NCBI GenBank assembly: GCA_963457665.1
Contig: OY735231.1
Coordinates: forward strand, 31,712,670-31,776,669
From: Thysanoteuthis rhombus
Lineage: Eukaryota > Mollusca > Cephalopoda > Oegopsida > Thysanoteuthidae
Direction of reading: 5' to 3'
DNA: 64,000 bases
Part shown: positions 1 to 13,317 of the stretch, piece after piece
Layout of the letters: the number at the start of each line of letters is the position of its first letter
How positions within the stretch are numbered: the stretch's first letter is position 1
Program-made: the position numbers and the translations under genes
The notes under the pieces: generated by a model
The model's input: only the letters and a program-made list of their open reading frames with translations
Database searches by the model: none
Told to the model about the DNA's origin: nothing

Positions 1-181
1 ACACACACGCACCTCTCCTTTTAATTTGGGATGATTTTTAATTCTTTATCTTTTGCAAACATTTTTGTGTCTCTCATGGGTCAGTTGAAACAGCAAACTT
101 TAGAAGCAAAACCTCTAAAACATCACTGCCAGTAACTGAACTAGTTGCAGTGGTGGCTAAGTGTGGATTTTTAAAATTCAT

Positions 182-196
182 TTTATTTTATTTATT
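182..196 (-). terminator. Candidate polyadenylation signals (overlapping AATAAA)
   Basis: On the minus strand three overlapping AATAAA hexamers occur here (read as TTTATT on the plus strand at 182, 187 and 191). They are the first clear canonical signals I find downstream of the EPC stop codon. They lie in an A/T-rich run, so they may be fortuitous. Confidence 0.35.
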
Positions 197-390
197 TTTT
201 TTTTTTTAAAGATGCAAGTGGTGGGGGATACATGTGTTTTTCTTTTTCCTTTATAGATGCAAGTGGTGGCTAAGGGTTAGCTTTCGTTATTTCTTGTTTT
301 CCCTTTAGACATGCAGCAAAACAACAACAACAACAACTATCCCGTATCTTTTGCTGCCAGAAGAAAGCTTCTTTTTTTTTTGGGTGGGGG

Positions 391-435
391 GTAGAAGTAG
401 TAGTAGTAGTGGTAGTAGTAGTAGAAGTAGTAGTA
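391..435. repeat. (AGT)n trinucleotide microsatellite
   Basis: A run of AGT units with a few interruptions (GTAGAAGTAG, then AGT repeats). On the minus strand it reads as ACT/CTA repeats, in the likely EPC 3'UTR. Confidence 0.9.
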
Positions 436-810
436 GACTCCGTTGACGTATACTTGACACCAGTGCAGGTAAATTGTCATACAAGCATTTTTCTCTTCTA
501 ATCTTTGTTTCTTTCTGTTTTCTGTCATTTTTTTTTTGTTTGTTTTTGTTTTGTGTTGTTATTTCCATTGTCATAATCCTTCTCCATGGGAGAAAACTTA
601 GCATCACATCATGGTCGTTGCTTCCTGCTGACAGAGGGTAAAATCTCAAATGTTCCATCCGCTACAGATAGATATCTGTCTATCCAGCTCTTCGTACTCC
701 CAGGTTAAATCTTACTGTAGTCAAACACCGGCCACAGACCCTAACTGCTGTCACCCAGCCTACTGCCAGCTGACCCACCCCCAGTTGAATGTCTGTCTGG
801 TGTGTCAGTG

Positions 811-838
811 AGTAGTAAGAGTAGTAGTAGTAGTAGTA
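811..838. repeat. (AGT)n trinucleotide microsatellite
   Basis: Second AGT run in the same 600-bp stretch, ending at a TACTGCAC border. Confidence 0.9.
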
Positions 839-894
839 CTGCACGTGGTGGCACAGTGGTTACCACCAAGTCGACAGTAAAGAGGTGCAGACAA

Positions 895-929
895 GAGTAG
901 TAGTAGTAGTAGTAATAATAGTAGTAGCA
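895..929. repeat. (AGT)n trinucleotide microsatellite
   Basis: Third AGT run, with an internal AATAAT interruption. Confidence 0.9.
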
Positions 930-1848
930 GCTAGATAACCTACACAAAACAATGCACTGTACACAGAGAGACAGGCAGACCAGGCAAGAGCAGCTACAGC
1001 TTGTGGTTCATCACTGGCAGGAAGATGGAGCATTCTAGGGGTACAAGAGGAGGAGTACAAAAGTCTCTTAGGGCTTTCAAATAGTCCATCAGGTAAAACT
1101 CCAATAAAGGATCAGGTTACATCCATTGGTACAATTCTGTCTTTACTGTAGTTGCTTAGAAGACTTCCATCTTCATAAGTCTGTCTGGAAAAGGAAAAAG
1201 AAATTCATAATTGTTTCAAACAGAGCAGACTTTAGAAGACAATACACAGTCCAAGATCAATTTCGATTAAAAAAAAAAAAAAAAAAAAGGATACCAGATA
1301 AAAAAATATTGGCAAGTTGTGTCGAATTGCTCTAACCAATTTGACTCAGTTCTTCACCAATAACTCCAACTATTTGAGTTCAGAAGCAGTCACTTAAAAT
1401 ACTCAATTTTGTTTTAACAACGCATACACACATTTTTATGATACACACATACATGCAGTACGTTTTTTCCTTCCAAAACATGTTCACTACTTTGACTGCC
1501 AATTGACTTATAAACTTATGGTCTAAATTGTATATTTTCTTATTCAACAGAATGAAAATCAAAAGCAAAAGAAATTTCTATAAAAACCATTAAATCTAGA
1601 CAATTATGACCAGTAAGTTTTTTTTTCTTTTTCTTTTTTAAAGTTAAGGTACCAGGAGAGAAATGTTGAAAATATCTGATGAGAATTTCAGTTTTTGAAT
1701 ATTCAGGTTCTTAATGGCTTGAAAATCATCACAGCAAGACAAGAACATCCAATCCCTAATAAACACTTTTACTGATGCAATATCATTTGTATCTATATGT
1801 TTGATAGTTAAGTAGATCAAAAGAGGTAAAATAAGATACATTGAGTTC

Positions 1849-2099
1849 TCACTTTTTGAAGGATTCCAGAGCGGTGGTGGTGGTGGTGTTGTTGGTAGCT
1901 GAAAGCTTGAGAACAGGTAAAGCAGATTTTGATGATGATGTGATCACTTTACTAGAGGTCATGTTGTTTAAAGCTGGTACAACTGAAGATGAAACAAGTC
2001 CTGATGGCAGATGGGAAGAATCACTACTGTGTGATGGCTGATTGAGATTTAATTGCAGTACAGCGGCTGTTTGGCTTGTACTAAATTGGTTATCTTTAC
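1849..2099 (-). CDS. EPC1: EPC exon 14, terminal coding exon (residues 636-718 and stop)
   Basis: Follows acceptor TGTCCACAG; the leading GT completes a Cys codon with the T of exon 13, and the frame runs to a TGA at 1851-1849. It contains CKDNQFSTSQTAAVLQLNLN, then Ser/Thr-rich sequence and a terminal NNTTTTTALESFKK coded by an (ACC)n run. Similarity to vertebrate EPC C-termini is weak, so the assignment rests on phase, a good acceptor and compositional continuity. An alternative terminal exon elsewhere cannot be excluded. Confidence 0.82.
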
Positions 2100-3454
2100 C
2101 TGTGGACAAAACAAATAGAACAAGATCAGGGACGATGACAAGGATTTTCATATTAATAGCACTCACAATAATTATTTCAAGTTATTCTTTAAAGAAAAAA
2201 AAAAAAAAAAGTAAGAAATAATTTTCCTAATTATGTTAGAATAATGTTTGGCTGTGTTATTTTATGAGTGTGAGATCTTATAAGATACATAGGAAGCAGC
2301 TTACTGTGATCACTTTGGGACAGATGATGACATGATAAATGGTTCAAAACATTAAGCAAAGGATATAAACATTGGAAAAATTTACATTCATTGTTATAAA
2401 TTTAGATGTATTGCGATAAATTGATGATTATGTAATAAAATATATAATTATAAACACTACATGATAGATGAATAATATGAAGTGTTTGGGACTAACTGAT
2501 ACCTATAAGTTTGATAACATTATCCATTATAAAAAACAGCTTCCTCTTTATTCTAAAAAAAGTTACCCATGTAAGAATTGAATGATAAGTAACAAGTTCA
2601 GTAGTTACTTAGAGGAATGACCACATCCTACAAATATTCTGTCAACTTGGAGATGAGCCTCACAACAGCTGGCTGGCACTGAAGAAAAACCTTTTTTTTT
2701 TTCAAAATTAGTCAAATTCTGTTATAAATTCAAAGTAGTGACTTACATTCTGTGATGGGACCATTGGATAATGACGACGACAACGATGGTGAGGATGAAT
2801 GGGAATTAGCACCAGATGAGTTTTGCAGCTGTGTGGTGTCTCTCACAGCTGACACAGCAAACTTTGCACTAGCAGAGTCCAAAGTGAGATGGGATGAAGA
2901 ATGGTTGGATGACGATGTGGAATGTTGTTCAGGTGTCTGAAAATTATCAGCCTCAGAAGATTCCAGGCGTTGACGCTGTTTTTGTTGCATTAACAAAATT
3001 TCTTCTCTGTGATTCTGAAAGCTTTCAAAGTTAAACTCTGTTGTAGATGCACTGTTGGTTGTCGTGGTTGCTGCAGTTGATGATGCTGCTGCCGACGCCG
3101 TCGTCGTCGTCGTCTCTGCTGTGGATGCAGAAGAACAAGGACTACGGCTCTCCTCCTTCACTTGCTGTCTCCATGTGTAATGTGGACTGAAACAGCAAAA
3201 AACAGAAGTTGGGACCAATACAACAACCCAGTCACTTCAAATGAGTTTCATTGGAAATCCAACAGCATTAAATAAGGAAAAGGCAACTGTAGAATAAAGT
3301 ACTGTATATGCTTAACTATGAAGGGTTTACAAAGCTATTTGGATGACTACCGTTCACTACAAATCATCCAAGTCCCATAAGTGTCTATTATGAGCTCCAC
3401 TAGAAGCCTCCCTAGCCATAATACCAGAACATTGAGTACAGTGTATTATTTGCA

Positions 3455-3487
<33 letters not shown>

Positions 3488-6165
3488 TGACCGTCATATC
3501 TTGGCGTACATGATGAATAGCATGAGATTTTTTTTTTTTCAAGTTCTGTTTTGGGAGGTAAACTCTTTATCAGTTGTTTACCGATTTTACTGCGCAATGC
3601 AAATAATGTAAACAGCCAGCAACTAGGTGGGGCAATGTAGATTTGAATAAATGAGATCAAAATAAAATAACCCAATGGTGTGGGGAGCATAGGGAGGGGT
3701 TGGAATTTTTTTCTTTTTTTTTTTTCAGAGAGTATACCTGCAAAAATTGAGATACATTTTATATGAAGGTGCATCTTATATGCCAGAAAATACAGTAATT
3801 CTATCTATGATATCTGTGATTTTCACTAAATCATTTGAAGAACTGAATGAAGTCAACCAACAAAAACATTGGCGCTTGATTTATGTTTTCTCATTATTCA
3901 AGCATAAGATCAGAGGTCCTTGTGAAAAAAAAAAAAAAAAAAGTAAGACGAATCAGAGTTAATAGGGAAGAATGAGAAAACTAAGCTAAACAAAACAAAA
4001 CAAAAACTGACAAATCGACAAAAAGAAGAAAAAAAAGTCAAAAAGCTGCAAAGTGAGAAAACAAGATTCAAAATCTTTCTTGTCCAAGATCTTTGGGATA
4101 ATATGGCTCTAAAGTAGGAGGCAAGAAAAACTAATTGCATTATCAATTGATATCTTCCCAAAATATTAAGTTCTCAACAAAATTAATCAGGAAGTTCTTC
4201 CTGAATTTCATCCAGACTAAATATAAAATCTATGAGTGAAATGATTACTATTCTAATCAATTTTATTATAGATCTATACTTTATAATTACAGCAAATTGT
4301 ATATGCATAAATTATCTGTACTAACTGAAAAACGCGAGATAGGGTGGGTTTTTAACTAGTTATGTACATAGCAGGATGCCTGCATTCGTGAGTATGGGTA
4401 ATTCACGTCTCTCTTTCCACATCCTAATTAATTTATCAAACTTTCACTTTGTAAACCATTTCTCTTCACACAAGCAGCCAACAACAAAACTACCTTGCTT
4501 TTCTGTTTCTGCTTATTAAACTGCTTCCCTCTTCCTACCATGTTACCTTACCTTTTTTTCTCTCTCTTGGAGCATTCAGTTTCATCCATGATTATCAAGG
4601 CCAGTCAATGTCACCAGAGCAAAGATTGAATTTGCTTCTTTTCTCTCTCTCTCACTCTGTGTCTCTATCTTTCAACCCTGTGATTGAACTACCTCTCCTT
4701 TTCTGCTTACTCTTTCTTCCGTAGTTTTGAAGCATTATGTTTTTAATTTCAAAGCCTTCTTGAATTTTTTTTTCTTTTTTTTTTTTTCCGATTTAAAATG
4801 TGGTTTTAAAAATCAGGCCTCCAAAAAAAGATTTTTTTTTTTTTTTTTTTTCCGATTTTAAAATGTGGTTTTAAAAATCAGGCCTCACCAAAATCAACCA
4901 ATACATATATTTTTGACTTGGAGAAATTTTTTTTCTGTCTTTTACTTATGAATTTGTGTGGTCTTAGAATATATTTCATATTGCAAAATAACCAAACTTA
5001 TTTGTTGATCTATTACAATAAAAATGAAACGTACTCTACGATTCATCTTTCTGCTTTCTCTCTTCGCGATCTTCTTTTTCTTTGTTTCACTCTTTCTACC
5101 ATTTCATAGAACCAGACAGAAACATCTGACAATTCTAATTACTATGACAATGGAATCTCTCATTTTCTTTCTCCATACCCCTTTTTTCACAATGATGATA
5201 GACCAATTCATTATTACTTTCAGGTGTGTATTGGGTGTTAACATAGATGTTGAGAGATTTATAAGTAGGAGAGTGTTGAAAAATATCACCTCAACATCTG
5301 ACTAGTTCATGTAATAAAAATCATTTCTTTTCAAAATAAAAAGATGATAACAAATGAAAAAATGTTTTGTTCACTGTCATTTAGAAAACCTTTCTACTCA
5401 ACAGAAAAAAAGGCATCATACCCCCTAGTGCTATGAAAATCACTAAAAAATGTTTCCTAAATGATTATCATTATTTCTGCGAACATATTCCTCTGAAGCA
5501 AAAACTACACATGAAACCTGGGTATGGTCATTTTATTTTAGGTAAAGGGAGGAGGAGAAAGAGGAGGAGGAGGAGATTTAATTTAAGTTAACATCTTTCA
5601 ATCTGTAAAAAAAACAGCATCCATGAAAATAAATCATATCCTCCTGAATAGATGGATTAGAACAGAATAATTGCTTCACTGAGCATCTTTTGCAAAGACA
5701 AAATAATAAAGAACTTGTCATCACAGTTGAATAACTGAAGCTTCAAAATTTCAAATCATGTAAAAAAAAAAAAAAAAAAAAAAAAAAATTCTATCAGATA
5801 GATATGGTAAGAATAAATTCTATTTATAACATAACTAACATTTTTCACTGGAAAACATCCAAAATAGATTCTAGAAGTTATCAACTAACCTGTCAAAATA
5901 CCCCCCCATCAAAAATCTTTCCCCCTTTTTATTTTTAGAAGAAGGGATGGAGTATTGATACTAATTTTCAAGTGTGTCAGACAAAATTGTAAGGCCAGGA
6001 GTGCCGGACCACAAACATTAAAAAGGGAAAGAACTCTTCGCGGCCTTTGTTCAACAAGATTGTCCTCTACTTGCCTCTAAATTGTTAATACCTGTATTCT
6101 TCCCATAGCTCCAGCTACGCCAACTATAACTGATTCTATTTATTGCAAAAAATGAAGGACAGAGG

Positions 6166-6197
<32 letters not shown>

Positions 6198-9100
6198 AAG
6201 AAAATAAATCAAACAAATAAATGAAAAAAATGAAGAAAATCTTTTTGATACTCAATTATGCACTCAAGAAAAAACAATTTTTCAGATTTTTGCAATTATT
6301 CAGACAGGAATTCTAATTCTTCATTTTCACTTGCAAACTTCCGGTATAACTATATTGAATACTAACTTACAAAAAACTAAGTTTTTAATAGGTTTCAGTT
6401 GAATGAATACTTACATTTTTCTTTCCCTGATGTATGTGATATAATCACGATGGATACCCGTGGCAGTATTTGAGCTTGACAGATCCAGCTGTTCAAGAAT
6501 TGCATTTTGTGGAGTAAAAGCTCTATCTACAAGAATTCTAAAAGAAAAAGTAGGCAATGTGAAGGTTTATGCATGTTTATGTATACATCAAAAAAGGTTC
6601 ATTAAAACTTTTTATAATCTTTTTGATGAAAAATGTATTTTACCTATAATAAGAGCTGTTTTTTTTAATTAATGGGTTGGTTTTTCATCATGCTAAAGCA
6701 AACATATATAAAACTAACAAAATCCTAAAGTGATTCAGATATTTAACCTGGAAGTAGGCAGACAAGTGACACATCAGTCAAGCAAATTTTACTTTGCATG
6801 AATACTGGGTGATATCAAGTTATTATGAAAGTAGTTGGAAATTTCTATGAACATTTCCTTTTCAATCAAGTTACAGGGGAAAAAAAAGCATTAAATGAAG
6901 ATGAAAAAAAGGCATTAAATTAAAAACCAAAAGAAAATCCCATTTCTGGTTTCTCTTCTCTTACCTTCCACCTCGTCCCACTCGTCTCCTTGCATAACTT
7001 ATACAATTGTGTGGTGGAGGTAAAGACATAAGTGAAAACCTAAATCTTTTGTCTGTTAAACCACCTTCCTCAGGGCCACACCATGGCCAGTTTCCTAATC
7101 GGCCAACCAATGGCTAAAAAAAGAGAAGAAAAAATTCTTTGAACATTGTTGCATTGAATAATTTACAGAAAAAAAGACTTCTTAAAAAAGATTATAAATT
7201 ATTTCAATTCTTATTAATTTTCTAAAAATGCTAATTCTATGAATAAATAAAAACAAAATCATCGGATTATAAAGTCACTGATTAAATCTCCAAAATACAC
7301 TTTCAAAAAGGTACAGAAACTAAATGACAAAATGTTTTTAGAAAAAAATGTCAGTAAATAAATGGATACCATTTATAATAAATTATGCCTCTTTAAAAAA
7401 TTTCAGTGCCTACTCTTAAAAATGTCAACATCCATCAACAATTTGTATTGAAATTTCCCTCGAAGTCTCAGCATACAACCAATGATTCATTGACGGAAAA
7501 AATAAATGATTCAGAGTTGTTATGAAATGGGAGTATTTTTCCTTATTTGAAAATGCAAGTTTTCACTTACTGCATAATAATTGCAATGCTTTTTCCTTCT
7601 GAATGCAAACTGTCCATCAGGATCATTTTCATCTTCATGATCTGATGGTGACATGCCCTGTTAAAAAGAAAAAAAAAATATCACAGTTTAATAGCCAAAA
7701 TATGCAAAAGTGTACACAAAGATTTAACAATCTACAAAAGTTCAATGAAATAGTCAATTAAAACCATTCACTTGAAATTCCAAGTTTTATAGTCCTTAAT
7801 GTGCAATAGAAACAGAAGGAAGCAATCACCTTAATCCTAATCTTAAGTATCTTAACCCTTGCAAGACTAACCTATTAAAGTGCTTCATGTCAGAATTAAA
7901 ATGTCAAAGAAAATTTCTTAAAGATCTGTGAGACAGATATATTCCAAATTCGTTTGAGGTTTCCAATTTTTTCAGTACTAAAAAATGTCAACTTATGGTT
8001 CACGTTTTATTTACTTGGGATCATTATATGATTAATATTACAAATCCATTTACATCTGAATTATAGAAAAATCAGTCAGAATCCCACCATTGTCTATTTC
8101 AATATTGTGTAATTCAAATATATCAAAATGAAGATAATACAAATTAAAAACATTGAATAAAAATCTATTTTTACAATTTTTTCTTCAAGAGCATGTTTAT
8201 CCTACTTTCTATTTGGAAAGAAAAAGAACAATTCCTCAGGTAATCATTTTTGATCTACAAAATGATTCTTGAAATATTCATATTCTTTAACAATACATAA
8301 ATTAATCTTGGTTGATTCTGTAAACAACGAGATGTGACAAATTTTCTTCCATAATAAAATTGAATTATTCCAACTGGAATCGTCTTCACTTACGGAAGCA
8401 GATATGTGAAACTGTTACAAGTCTTAGTATATCTCGGAATTTTTGAGATGAGGTATTATTATTATTTCTATTGATATTCGGACCATCCTCATCTTAGTTG
8501 TTTTTCATACAACGTTTTGGCCGTTGCACTCTACGGCCTTCGTCAGGTATCATCTGGTAGATTTTGGGGAAGTAACGAACCGAACCCTTTATTTATCCGA
8601 CGGGGGTATATTGACCATACTCCCCTCTTAGCGTTAGTAGTATTGTTATATTGTCTCACACTAGGATCGAACCAAGAACCATCAGATTACTTTACAGTAA
8701 TTTGTCTGATGCTGTAACCACTGCGCCGTGTGCAACGGCTGAAACGTTGTATGAAAAACAACCAAGATGAGGATGGTCCGAATATCAATAGAAATAATGT
8801 TACAAGTCTTGTTCGGCAATAATAAAAAAAAATTGTCTGAAATTGTTTCTCGAGATATTTCTAAAGTGAACTGGTTGATATTTTTTCATTACCAAATTGC
8901 TTTATATACAGGCTTTATATATTTCTTTGTCTAAGTGCAAATGTCAATGTGCACATTGGAAAAGGTCAAAATTGCAATGTTTATAAAGTAGTAATATCAA
9001 AAGGAGGCTAAATGAAGTCAGGTTGTACTTACAGGTGAAAGCCCTTCCTCATCAGAACTATACATGTCGGGTTGTAGAGAATCAACAACATCATTGAAAT

Positions 9101-12100
9101 GAGGTGTTTGGCTACTACTGAGACTAGCGCCTTGTTGCTGAGCAATTTGTCGGTGTTTCCTTTTCCGATAAATACGCTTTTTGTTGTTCTGTAATGAATC
9201 CTCCTAAAAAGTTAAAAAGAAAAAAAATAAGATCTGTTTAAACATGGATTATCTTTGAGTAGAATAAAATTGATGTTTCACATTATTGCAAGGAGTATAA
9301 AGTGATGAAGATCAGGTTTTCCAAAACCATTTATTTACAACTGTTTTGTGTTTCTTTCTATCAACTTTAATGATTTTTAAAGAGCATTACTCCAGTTGAT
9401 TTTCACACAGTAGCAATTTTCTATTAATTTTTTATCTGTTGAATTTATCATAGAAATGGTAGATTGATATTCATATAGATGGTTATTAGGAAATTAGGTT
9501 TTTGTTAGAACCGATTTATTTTCGGAAGGGAGCAGGCAGCATTGATCAGAAAATGAAGAATGAGCCTTGGGTGGAATTCAAACCCACATCCTAATGAGAG
9601 CACTGTTTAGCCAAGTCGGCTACCAAGATCTGCACTATAGACAGAAATCTAAATAACACCATCAACTCATTGCACATTCTGACTGGTGTCAATCAAGACC
9701 CACCCAAGGCTCATTCTTTATTTTCTTTCAACACCGTTTGCTCACTACTGAAAGTAAATCAGTCCAAGCAAAAATTTAGTTCCAAGATGGTTAATTTCTT
9801 TATCAAAAGATAGATTGTATATAGTACAAATGTATTGTTTATTTAAAATCCAAATTTTTCATTTTTAAGCAGTAAATCAATTGGGTTTTGAAACTGATAT
9901 CTGTGAAATAGCAAAAACTTCAAGACAGGATATGAAATAGATAATTTCAAAACATGTACCATATATTTCCATGGATAAGACGACATTAGAAGCATCTAAA
10001 AACACCCCCAAAATTGGGGTCATCCTATAGGCTAGATACAAAAGCAATGACTAAACATTGAGCTAAAACCCATGAAAATCAGACTGAAATTGGGATCTAG
10101 TCTTATCTAAAGTTGGCCTTATCCACCGAAATATATGGTAAATAAAGAATTTGTAACTTTACCTGCAGTTCAAACAGGTTGACAATTTTTTAAAGAAATG
10201 TCAGGCACGCATTCCATTTGTCAATTTAAAGGTAACCAGCAAGTAAAGAATAAAAATTCAAGCTCTTTTCATTTATACAAAACAAATTGTAGATTTGAGA
10301 CAAATGGATCAACCACTAAGGTGGCCTCGGTGATGGTTAATATAGGTCCATTTAGAAGGGGGAGAAACGAATATGCATCTTTTTGCTAGAGTAAAAAGCA
10401 AGTTAAGCAAGTTGCTTACTCCATTGACACCATCAGCCCATTCTCCTTGCTTAGCCACACCATAGGGAGAAATGTAGGATGGTCTGGAATGCTTCTGAGC
10501 TTCTGCATCAGCTAAAAGCTGACCATGGAAGTCTTCCAACTGATATCTGAAGAAAAAAAGAGAGTCATATAACCATGGCTAACTGCAAAACTGAAACCTC
10601 CAGTCATTTCCAGGCTCAACACGAAGATAAACATGGAAAGAAATTGAGGTTTCATAAGCAGAGGGCATCTTTCTGTTTATTCCAAAAACATCTGGCAGCA
10701 TTTGGGTCATTTTCAATTTTTTTAATTTCTTGTTATGGAGAGGTTATAACAACTCAATACTGACATCAGAAATAATTGAGATTTCTAAACAAAAACAATA
10801 TTGTTCTGAAGATTAAACTAACATATCTTACCGTTTTTCTAAAATTTCAATTGTTAATTGTAGCATTTCCTTTTTCGTCTTCTCTCGCCTTTTTATCATT
10901 TCAAGCAATGTCCTGTGGAAAGAACAAACAAAAGGGGCTCAAAATAGAAAAATAAGATAACATCGAATCGTGTTCAAAAGGACAAAGTCAAGTATAGAGG
11001 AAGCGACTTATTGTGATCAGTTGATTACATTGAGCAAAAAGATATACAGAAGAGTTACTGATTGTTATCACTTCAAACTAAGTGTTTGGGACTGACTGAT
11101 TTTGAAAGTAATAACCATTATCCGTAATTACAATGAACAAATTTGTATTGGAAGTTTGCAGAAAAGAATTGCAAAACCATAAATTTTGATAAAGCATTGA
11201 ATATAATCAATTTCAACCTTATTTCATTTGAAGAATATAAAGCAAGCAGAGAAGTTTCCTCTTCAAGCAATGGGATTGATGAGCATCAGGATAATAAGTG
11301 TCATTAAAGAATTCACCTCAATAAAAAGAAATATATTGAATTATGTCCCCTTATCACAAGTCTGTTTCCAAACGTTTTATGGCTGCAATCCCGGATACAG
11401 AATTCTTTTTTTTTGCCTACCTCAGGGCCGGAACATAATTTCAAAGCTGTTTCATTTAGATTTATCCAATGAATTTTTACTTTTGTTTAATGAAGTACAA
11501 GCATTGGATGTGAACTGACTGGAATAGGTCTGACGTTTTCATATATTTGTAGTTGCTTCATTATTTGCAACTATTCTCCTGTTCCAGAGACTCCATGATG
11601 CTTTTTATAAAATTGTGATAAAATATACTTGCACTATTTTTCTTACACTAAACTTTTTTTTCTGATACCCCCCCCCCCAAACCATCCCAGGAGCATCCTT
11701 GAAACCCTCAATTGGATTGCAACCATGGATTTGCAAACCCTGCTCTACAGCTTTCAGGTATCAGAAATGGCAACAATAATTTGAAGTAGATACCACCACG
11801 GATTATGTGAAGACAAAACCAAGATGAGCAAAAACAATGTTGAAGCTGATGATTTGGAACACCTTTTAGAATATGAAAGACAAGAGGTTCCAACAAACAT
11901 GTTCTGAGTATCAATCAGTCATGGTTAGCAAGTTTACTTTTGTAAGCCATTATGAGAGAGTTTAATCCTCACTGGGTTCTCTATGAATATGGCTTTGTGG
12001 CATTATTGACTCATAAAATATCTATATTATTGTTCATCAACTTAAAATGTATCGAAATGAACCAGTTGCTAGTTGGTGAGGCTCAATATCATACATTCAT

Positions 12101-13286
12101 TGAAAATTTTTGATTTGATATCAGAGAAAAGGACTAACTTTGAAATTAAGGTAAAACATTGGATTACCCTCCTTTAAACTTCAATTTCTTTGAATATTTA
12201 CAAGAGATAGCCCTTAATTGGAAATTAAAAATTTATCTGATTTCAAACATTATTAAGTCTTGAATTGGAAAATTAATTGAATTCATATTTTTGATCAGCA
12301 ATACATTCAGAAAATTGAAAGTATTATTAGCTTTGAATTTACGTGCCTCGAGAAAAAATATAGCTGAAATAAATTAACAGAAAAACATTACTTACACAGC
12401 CCTATAAAGATCCCGTCGTAATTTCAACATTTTCTCATATGATGCTTCATCATTTTTCCGATTCTAGAATGAAAAACAAAAATCATTTGTTATAACAGAA
12501 TGAAAAATCATTATTACTTCATTGGCAGAGATTGAAATTTTTCCACAAATATTGATCATGTTAAAATTTTTGAAAAGACTTTTGAATGTCCAAGAGTTCT
12601 TGCAGCCATTCTTGATAGCTGATGACAATTTCAAAGCAAGGGAAGTTATCATTTTATTAGAATCACTGTTACCTGATTCTGAGTCATAATTGTAACAATT
12701 TATTACAACTTCATCTTTGATACTAAAATATATTTTGCGTTTTGAGTAAATTTATTGTATTTGACTTCCATGGAAATGACCAGAACCGGGTATTCAGGGA
12801 AAAAATGCCTCTACCATATAACCTGGACATAATCCTAATAGAATATATATGGCATAGCAGGGTTAAATTGAATTTAAATTTGATTTGCCTTCAAATGGTA
12901 AAATTTAGAAATAAATTCAACCTGGAAAGCGTTAAATATTTTTAACTATTTTTCAAGGCTCAAGATTCTAAAATTGTGAAGTATATTCTCTTTTGAAAGT
13001 GAGAAAATATTCCGAAGACAGAGGGGGAAATTCTGAATAGAACTTGGTAGAGCAATTATCCATTTGTCAGATTTGCCAGTGCTAATCTTAGATAAACTTA
13101 CCTTTCGAGTTTGCATTTTCTCTGTTCTTCGCCTGAAAGCCACATAAGGATTATTGGTTGTCGACCCATCTCTCTTCTCAGTTTTCACTTGAAGGATCAA
13201 TGGATGCTGCTGTAAACACAAGAACAAGAATCCTTCACAAATGACTCAACAATATATTAAAGCATTTAAAGAGCAGCAGATTAAGA

Positions 13287-13317
<31 letters not shown>

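Larger units (their letters stand above)
1..1848 (-). other. Probable EPC 3'UTR and downstream sequence
   Basis: This stretch follows the EPC stop codon on the minus strand. I find no further coding exon in it. Between the stop and about position 200 there is no good AATAAA on the minus strand, so the 3'UTR may be about 1.6 kb. It contains three (AGT)n-type runs and a 20-base poly(A) near 1269. The boundary between UTR and flanking DNA cannot be set from sequence alone. Confidence 0.5.
9204..10419 (-). other. EPC intron 8
   Basis: A 1.2 kb intron with two inverted-repeat elements, 9509-9765 and 9957-10140. No exon-like sequence is seen. Confidence 0.85.

Noticed and set aside
2752-2940. Plus-strand open frame rich in Asp
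   Set aside because: It is the antisense of EPC exon 13, produced by its Ser codons.
5024-5305. A 93-residue hydrophobic plus-strand frame in intron 12
   Set aside because: The Phe/Leu richness comes from pyrimidine runs; no signal peptide plus domain order, no splice context.
8655-8730. A functional tRNA gene inside the foldback
   Set aside because: The middle hairpin is far longer than an anticodon arm, and D-arm pairing is not evident.
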